From Scytalidium lignicola (lineage: Eukaryota; Ascomycota; Leotiomycetes), in NCBI GenBank assembly GCA_002812745.2, contig NCSJ02000475.1, positions 1 to 25,492 on the forward strand: a stretch of 25,492 nt of DNA, written 5' to 3'. The translations under genes and the position numbers were made by a program. The number at the start of each line of letters is the position of its first letter. Position 1 is the first letter of the stretch. Below the pieces are notes generated by a model. That model had not been told where the DNA came from. It did not search any database and saw only the letters and a program-made list of their open reading frames with translations. Below, piece by piece: positions 21,038 through 25,492 of this stretch.

Positions 21038-21177
21038 CCATATTCTCCACTCCATATTCTCCACAGTATCTAACGCAATTAAAAACTCATATGGAGCTAG
21101 ATTAGCTCCATATGAGTTTTGTATGGCATATGGCGTAAGTAGGTCAGGAGCAACTTATTCCCCTCCATATTCTCCAC
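21038..21177. repeat. Subterminal CCATATTCTCCAC repeats
   Basis: Exact copies of CCATATTCTCCAC lie at 20978-20990 (inside the left repeat), 21038-21050, 21052-21064 and 21165-21177. Inverted copies lie at 23689-23701 and 23748-23760 near the right end, six in all. Repeated subterminal motifs are typical binding sites for Harbinger transposase/Myb proteins. Binding here is inferred. Confidence 0.8.
21082..21120. repeat. Perfect 18-bp hairpin near the left end of the transposon
   Basis: AAAACTCATATGGAGCTA (21082-21099), a 3-nt loop, then its exact reverse complement (21103-21120). The arms contain CATATGGAG, the sequence also present in the terminal repeats, so it may be an extra protein-binding site or a cruciform. 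There is no sign that it is a transcription terminator. Confidence 0.85.
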
Positions 21178-21222
21178 CTTTTTAGCCTTATTTTGCCGTA
21201 CTTTTTTGCTATAAACCATTCC

Positions 21223-22437
21223 ATGAATTGCGACGATTCTGACAGTTGTACTACAGATAATACAGAATCAATTGATTCTTTATCTGACAGTAATGAAATT
21301 AGTGTTATAATAAAGTTTCATAAACGTCGAAAATTGGTTGTAGGAATAGCTGTTTCAATTGCAATTCAAGGTTGTATAGACTGTATTCCATGTAGAACAA
21401 CTACTCCAGGAAGTCAATATATCATAGAATTAATCGAATCAGGGCATCCCAGAAGGTGTTTTAAGATATTATGTATATTCCTTATCACTTTCAAAGAATT
21501 ATAGCATTCTTTAACTAATATATCACTCCTGGAACAGTCTAGATTTATGGAAATTAATAAAAAGATAATCATCTTTTTGTATATTATTAGTTATGGAGCT
21601 TCAAACTATAATACTCAAGAAAGGTTCTTCTATTCAGGATCAACAATTAACAAAGTATTTTATGAAGTTCTAAATGTAATATTAGCTTTTTATAAACAAG
21701 AAATACAATTGCCAATATTATTAACACTTATTTTAGATCATATACTTTCTAATCCTCGATTCAAAGAATTCAACCACTGTTTAGGAGCTTTAGATAACAC
21801 TCATATTAACATCCACTTACCTCTTAAAGTACATTCATGATATCAGAATAGAAAACAAACATTATCTTGGAATGTTCTTACTGTTTGTAACTTTGAATTA
21901 TTGTTTGTGTATATGCTTTTTAGATAGGAGAAGTCAACTTATGATAGTCAAGTATTAAAAGATGTATAAACCAACCACCATTTTATTACTCCTGAAGGCT
22001 TTTATTAGCTTGGAGATACTAATTATCCTAATTCTTCAACTGTTATAATTCTATATCATAGTATTAAATATCATTTGTAAGAGTAAAAACAAGAGAATTA
22101 AAAACCTCAAAGTTATAAAGAGTTGTTTAATCTTCGACATTCTTCTTTGTATAATGTAATTAAAAGGATTTTTAAAGTAATTAAACGAAAGTTCTAAATT
22201 CTTAAATCAATTCCTGAATATTCAATTGAAATATAAACAAATCTAGTCTTTGCAATTATAATTTTATATAACTTTATTCATAAAAGGGAAGGTAGTATAA
22301 GAGATATTTACTTTAAACTAGAAAATGAAGATAATAATCAACATAACCTTATTATTACTACTAATCCAAATGATTCTATAAAAGAGAAATCAGTTAAGAT
22401 GAATATCAAGAGAGATCAATTAGCATAAGCTATGTAA
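21223..22437 (+). pseudogene. HARBI1-like DDE transposase, RIP-inactivated
   Basis: The DDE nuclease of PIF/Harbinger elements. From the ATG at 21223 a single frame runs about 405 codons with no frameshift, but with about ten internal stops (first TAG 21505-21507, TGA 21838-21840, then TAG/TAA). Family landmarks in order: SGHPRRCFKI, ASNYNTQERFFYSGSTINKVF, CLGALDNTHI (first Asp at codon 21793), YQNRKQTLSWNVLTVC, LGDTNYPN (second Asp at codon 22015), YKELFNLRHSSL and NVIKRIFKVIKRKF. The third catalytic residue, normally Glu in an NVIER-type motif, is Lys here (AAA at 22162-22164), one G-to-A change away. Stops correspond to positions usually held by Trp, Gln or Arg codons. It is convergent with the Myb/SANT gene, 42 bp between their ends. 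Confidence 0.9.
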
Positions 22438-22479
22438 AATCAATATCAAGAGTTTTAAAGATTATTAATTATTGATTTT

Positions 22480-23502
22480 TCATTAATCAATTAAAGTAAT
22501 TTAACAAGTATGTATTAACCATCTATCTCTTGCCTTTTCAGATAAAGATATAAATATAATAACTGTTTCCTTTACTGATAGTTTATTAATAGTTATATCA
22601 AAATCACTTTTTAAAAGCCTTGATTTATATTCTTTGTAAAGTAATTGAAGTGCTTATTGAATAGTTGAAACACTTTTACTACTTTGATTATTACTTTCAC
22701 CAGAATATTGTATATCTTCGAATATATTTGCTAACTAAGTTAGTCCTTCTTCAATACTTATATTTCTTGGGCATTTACAAGAATAGTCAGATTCAGAGTT
22801 ATTCTCCTATTATTAATTGTTAAGAGTAAAAGTCCTTATTATTGAAGAGTTTAAAGCTTGTGATAGTCAAGATAAAAAGCTAGTATTTAACAAAGAATAT
22901 ACTTGATTCTCAATTGTAATAACACTGTCAAATAAGTCTTTAAGTATGTCTTAAAAAGATAATGAATTAGTTTAAAGTTATATAGCTTGTTTATAGCTTG
23001 ATAAATAGTATTTCCATACAGATAGTGTAATTGTATATAAATCCTTTTCCTTATCATATCTAAATCTTAATACTTTTGTTAAAGCTTGTTACTCTTTATA
23101 TATGGATTTGTATTAATCCAGTTTACTCTTAGCTTATTTTACAGTTATAGAAGTAACATTATGAATATAGTTAACTTTTTCTACAATTATAACCTAAGCC
23201 TCAGACTTAAACCCATTATCAACTCGTTTACCTTGTTAGACTTGCTTTCTCATCTCTGATAATAAAGCTTGTTCTATTCCAATCGTCCATATTGAATTAA
23301 TTGGTCTAGCTCGTTGAGAAGGTTGTGAATTCAGTGGTTCAGATGGTGGTAGAATAGTCGAAGATTGAGGGGTAGGAAAAGGTAGTAAAACTTTGATAGT
23401 TTGAGATAATTCCTCATCAGGGAGCTGGGATTCAGGAATATCATCTTCCCAATCAGGTGAAAACTGTTGCTCTTGTAACTGAAAGGCACGATAAGTAGCC
23501 AT
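22480..23502 (-). pseudogene. Myb/SANT-like partner protein of the Harbinger element, RIP-inactivated
   Basis: Harbinger transposition needs a second, Myb/SANT-like DNA-binding protein that recruits the transposase. From ATG (23500-23502) one minus-strand frame of 341 codons runs to 22480 with no frameshift but about fifteen internal stops. The N-terminus is acidic and Ser/Pro-rich (residues 1-70). The Myb/SANT-like region follows: IWTIGIEQALLSEM, then pieces corresponding to QGKRVDNGFKSEA, AKSKLD, YKSIYKE, QALTKVLRF and DKEKDLYTIT. A C-terminal part has SLSEKARDRWLI. Stops interrupt it first at 23236-23238, so any product would be an 88-residue N-terminal fragment. No function can remain. 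Confidence 0.85.
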
Positions 23503-23729
23503 ATATATTCATGTGTAGCTATAATTATAATAACAGGTAGTTTACCCATACAGTAGGACTCTTCTATTCTACAACATTTTCAGTATCAACTAACTTATTA
23601 CAGTATAGCCAAATTGATTACTCATTAATTATTAATCATACCCTCGAGAGCATATGGAGCAAATATGGAGTTATTACTAAAGTAGAAGGTGGAGAATATG
23701 GAGCTGAATATGAAGGGAATATGGGGCTA

Positions 23730-23788
23730 ATTATATAATCATATGGAGTGGAGAATATGGTTACTCTATATGGTTGCCGAACAGGCCC
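23730..23788 (-). repeat. Right terminal inverted repeat of the Harbinger element
   Basis: The inverted partner of 20950-21008. It ends ...GCCGAACAGGCCC and is followed by TAA. Confidence 0.95.
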
Positions 23789-23791
23789 TAA

Positions 23792-24070
23792 GCAAGCTGA
23801 CCTTGGTGAGAGTGCAAGATTTAATTGAAGCGAGCGCAGTGAGCTCTTATTAAGGTAGTTTAAGGGCCTCAAATCGTCGTTCGTCCTTACCGCCTAACTG
23901 ACCGCTTGTCTCCACTCTTCCAAATAGCGCCGTTTTCTGCTACGTATGTAAGGGGGTGTCAGNAAACGGCTNANCCACCCCATACGAGGCGGTGAAGCTA
24001 ATATATTACCACTTTTATAAATGCACATTGTTTTCCTTACCTTATTTACTACCATTTTATTATTGTTTTA
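23792..24070. other. Short GC-richer segment between two transposons
   Basis: This continues the pre-insertion sequence from before 20947. Three Ns fall within 23963-23974 (AGNAAACGGCTNANCCACC). The string AGGGGGTGTCAG from 23951, preceded by TA, could be the left end of the Tc1/mariner-like element that follows, but no matching right end was found. Confidence 0.4.
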
Positions 24071-24480
24071 ATGGCTTGGAATACTCTAACACATGTACGA
24101 TTTAAAACTAAAGTCCAAGATGGCTACTCTAAACGTCATACAGCTCAAGAAATAGGTGTTCTTATTAAAACAGCTTGAGGATAACTCCGAAAAGGCAATC
24201 GTATTTAAAAGTTTACTAGCTAGCCACTTAAACTTTTAGATTTTACGATTCTAACAATTATCCAATGGTTTTCAGGATATCATGAACAACGAATATGTAC
24301 TTTTAAGTAAATTAAAAAAGAATTCAACTTAAATGTATCTAAAAATACAATTTTAACTATATTAACTTAGTTTAAATATTATTATTATACTCTTAATTAC
24401 AAGCTTAGAACNTTTTGCNAAAAAACAAGCTATTACAGTAAATATTCTGTATTGCAAATTAAAATTAACCATTATAATAT
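24071..24480 (+). pseudogene. Tc1/mariner-like transposase fragment (N-terminal)
   Basis: From ATG 24071 the frame shows a helix-turn-helix-like N-terminus (VRFKTKVQDGYSKRHTAQEI), then a second part (WFSGYHEQRICTFK, IKKEFNLNVSKNTI) resembling the paired DNA-binding domains of Tc1-type transposases. Stops occur at TGA 24176-24178, at TAA 24182-24184 and at least three more points. After about 24400 the frame is lost near two Ns and the catalytic domain is not recognisable. This is probably a truncated, RIP-damaged copy. The family call is from sequence resemblance only. Confidence 0.5.
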
Positions 24481-24579
24481 TAAAGAAAAGGAATATATAT
24501 TGTCGGTTCACTTGTAACACATAATACAGTACACAATTATATATAATATACTTGTTATGCTATTCCATGGTTGTTGTAC

Positions 24580-24635
24580 GATTAGGAGTAGGAGAGTGAA
24601 GCTGTAAGAGCTTCGCTCGTTCCTACTACCTAATC
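24580..24635. repeat. Imperfect inverted repeat, arms about 23-26 bp
   Basis: GATTAGGAGTAGGAGAG-TGAAGC (left) pairs with GCTTCGCTCGTTCCTACTACCTAATC (right) around a 7-nt loop, with a few mismatches and gaps. It is a GC-richer island in AT-rich DNA. It may be a small palindromic repeat or a transposon end. No tRNA-like cloverleaf is apparent. Confidence 0.6.
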
Positions 24636-25492
24636 AGGATTAGCTTATAGGAGCATATGAATATCATGTGTATATAACCACTATTCTACTAATACTAGAA
24701 TTACTTTAAAAATAATTGTATGTTATAGTTCTTAAAATACTTAAATCCGTAGAGTTTTCCTAATCATATGCTAATTGCTTAATTAAGAATAACTTTAAAT
24801 CCTTCCTTTATACAATTCTTTGTTCTGTTATTTACATTATTATGTTTTACTTATTCTACTATTTCCAATTATACCTTATTCATATTCAATAGCTGTTTTA
24901 GAGCATTAAATAGCTTTCCTTTAGTCATGGAATTAGTTAAATTTATAGTTTTTTCAATTCATTATACTTTAGCAATTTAATGTTATTCATATACTTGACA
25001 AAGATATATTATGTTAATTATAAGTTGCTTTTCCTGTATAATTCTTAATTTGACAAAATAATTGTATAATAACTTTGAATTTGTATATATAACTAGTAAG
25101 AGGTTGATTTCAAAGATTCCTTTGATAATTAACTTAATTATAACTTTTATATTAAACTTATAAGCTATTCTGTATAATTCTAAGGTTAAAACGTTGTATA
25201 TAATCCTTTTATACTTGATTAATGTTTAATATAATATATTCATANTTTTTTTTCTAGTTTGCAAGTATTATAATATAATTAATTTATGATAATAAGTTTT
25301 TGTTATTTGAAAATAAAGTATTTATAAAGACTAATAACTGTAGTATCTTCNTTTTTGAGCTTGACAAATTGTATTCTTTTAACAACATTTTAAATTTACT
25401 ATTATAAGTGTTTTATTCAATGATTTCATGTTTTCTTAACTAAAATTAATAGTTTAAATAATTATTAATAAGTTGTATAACATTTTTTAGTT
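24636..25492. repeat. AT-rich, RIP-like block (right boundary)
   Basis: The composition is like 1-2598: nearly all A and T, stops in every frame, isolated Ns at 25245 and 25351 beside T runs. No gene, internal repeat or RNA recognised. It marks the end of the gene-bearing region within the window. Confidence 0.65.

Larger units (their letters stand above)
20950..23788. mobile_element. PIF/Harbinger DNA transposon, complete but RIP-degraded
   Basis: 2839 bp bounded by 59-bp inverted repeats starting GGGCCTGTTCGGCAACCATA, with two mismatches between the ends. TAA flanks both sides (20947-20949 and 23789-23791), the TWA-type 3-bp duplication of this superfamily. Inside are the two genes expected of Harbinger elements, arranged convergently: a HARBI1-like DDE transposase (plus) and a Myb/SANT-like protein (minus). 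Both keep one reading frame from end to end but are crossed by many stops. It is therefore non-autonomous, although its termini look functional. Confidence 0.93.

Noticed and set aside
24580..24635. Inverted repeat considered as a tRNA or structured RNA
   Set aside because: It folds as one long imperfect hairpin, not a cloverleaf, and has no TPsiC-like or anticodon arm.
1..25492. CRISPR arrays, rRNA genes and prokaryotic features
   Set aside because: No regularly spaced direct repeats with unique spacers and no rRNA-like sequence. The introns and gene families are fungal.

Overview
The window looks like part of a filamentous ascomycete (Pezizomycotina) genome. The genes carry short spliceosomal introns of about 42-90 nt with CTAAC/CTGAT-type branch sites. 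The protein families are typical of moulds: Zn2Cys6 regulators, a 14-TM DHA-type MFS pump, a CipB-like reductase and a DUF6536 membrane protein. Gene-bearing DNA of ordinary composition is bounded by very AT-rich blocks (about 1-3180 and 24000-25492, with a smaller one at 17600-18114). Those blocks hold transposon debris with mutations of the G-to-A/C-to-T type expected from repeat-induced point mutation (RIP). The species cannot be told from the sequence.

Layout. 1-2598: RIP-type AT-rich DNA with degenerate tandem repeats. 2599-3037: a 439-bp MITE-like element with roughly 71-bp inverted repeats and TA target duplications. 3916-6030: intact nine-exon MFS transporter. About 6400-7337: C-terminal remnant of a berberine-bridge-type FAD oxidoreductase. 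8842-10301 (minus): Tri3-like acyltransferase broken by a 17-bp tandem repeat next to its HxxxD motif. 11093-12115: intact single-exon CipB-like NADPH-dependent enoyl/quinone reductase. 13189-14434: AflR-like Zn2Cys6 regulator with two in-frame stops. 15537-17593: intact four-exon Zn2Cys6 regulator whose last intron appears to be GC-AG. 18115-20450 (minus): intact two-exon DUF6536 membrane protein. 20950-23788: a complete but RIP-degraded PIF/Harbinger transposon with 59-bp inverted repeats, TAA target duplications, a HARBI1-like transposase pseudogene and a convergent Myb/SANT-like pseudogene. 24071 onward: a Tc1/mariner-like transposase fragment fading into AT-rich DNA.

How the genes may work together. 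Transporter, FAD oxidoreductase, acyltransferase, reductase and two cluster-type regulators side by side are the tailoring, export and control parts of a fungal secondary-metabolite cluster. No polyketide synthase, peptide synthetase, terpene synthase or P450 is visible here, so the backbone enzyme is outside the window or lost. Three genes are broken (oxidoreductase, acyltransferase, AflR-like factor). Pump, reductase and second regulator are intact, and the promoters of these three share a CGG-N4-CGG box about 170-225 bp upstream of the start codon. In the reductase and second-regulator promoters it is part of a longer element of about 23 bp matching at 19 positions. A related box lies upstream of the acyltransferase. 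This suggests a surviving co-regulated subset inside a decaying cluster.
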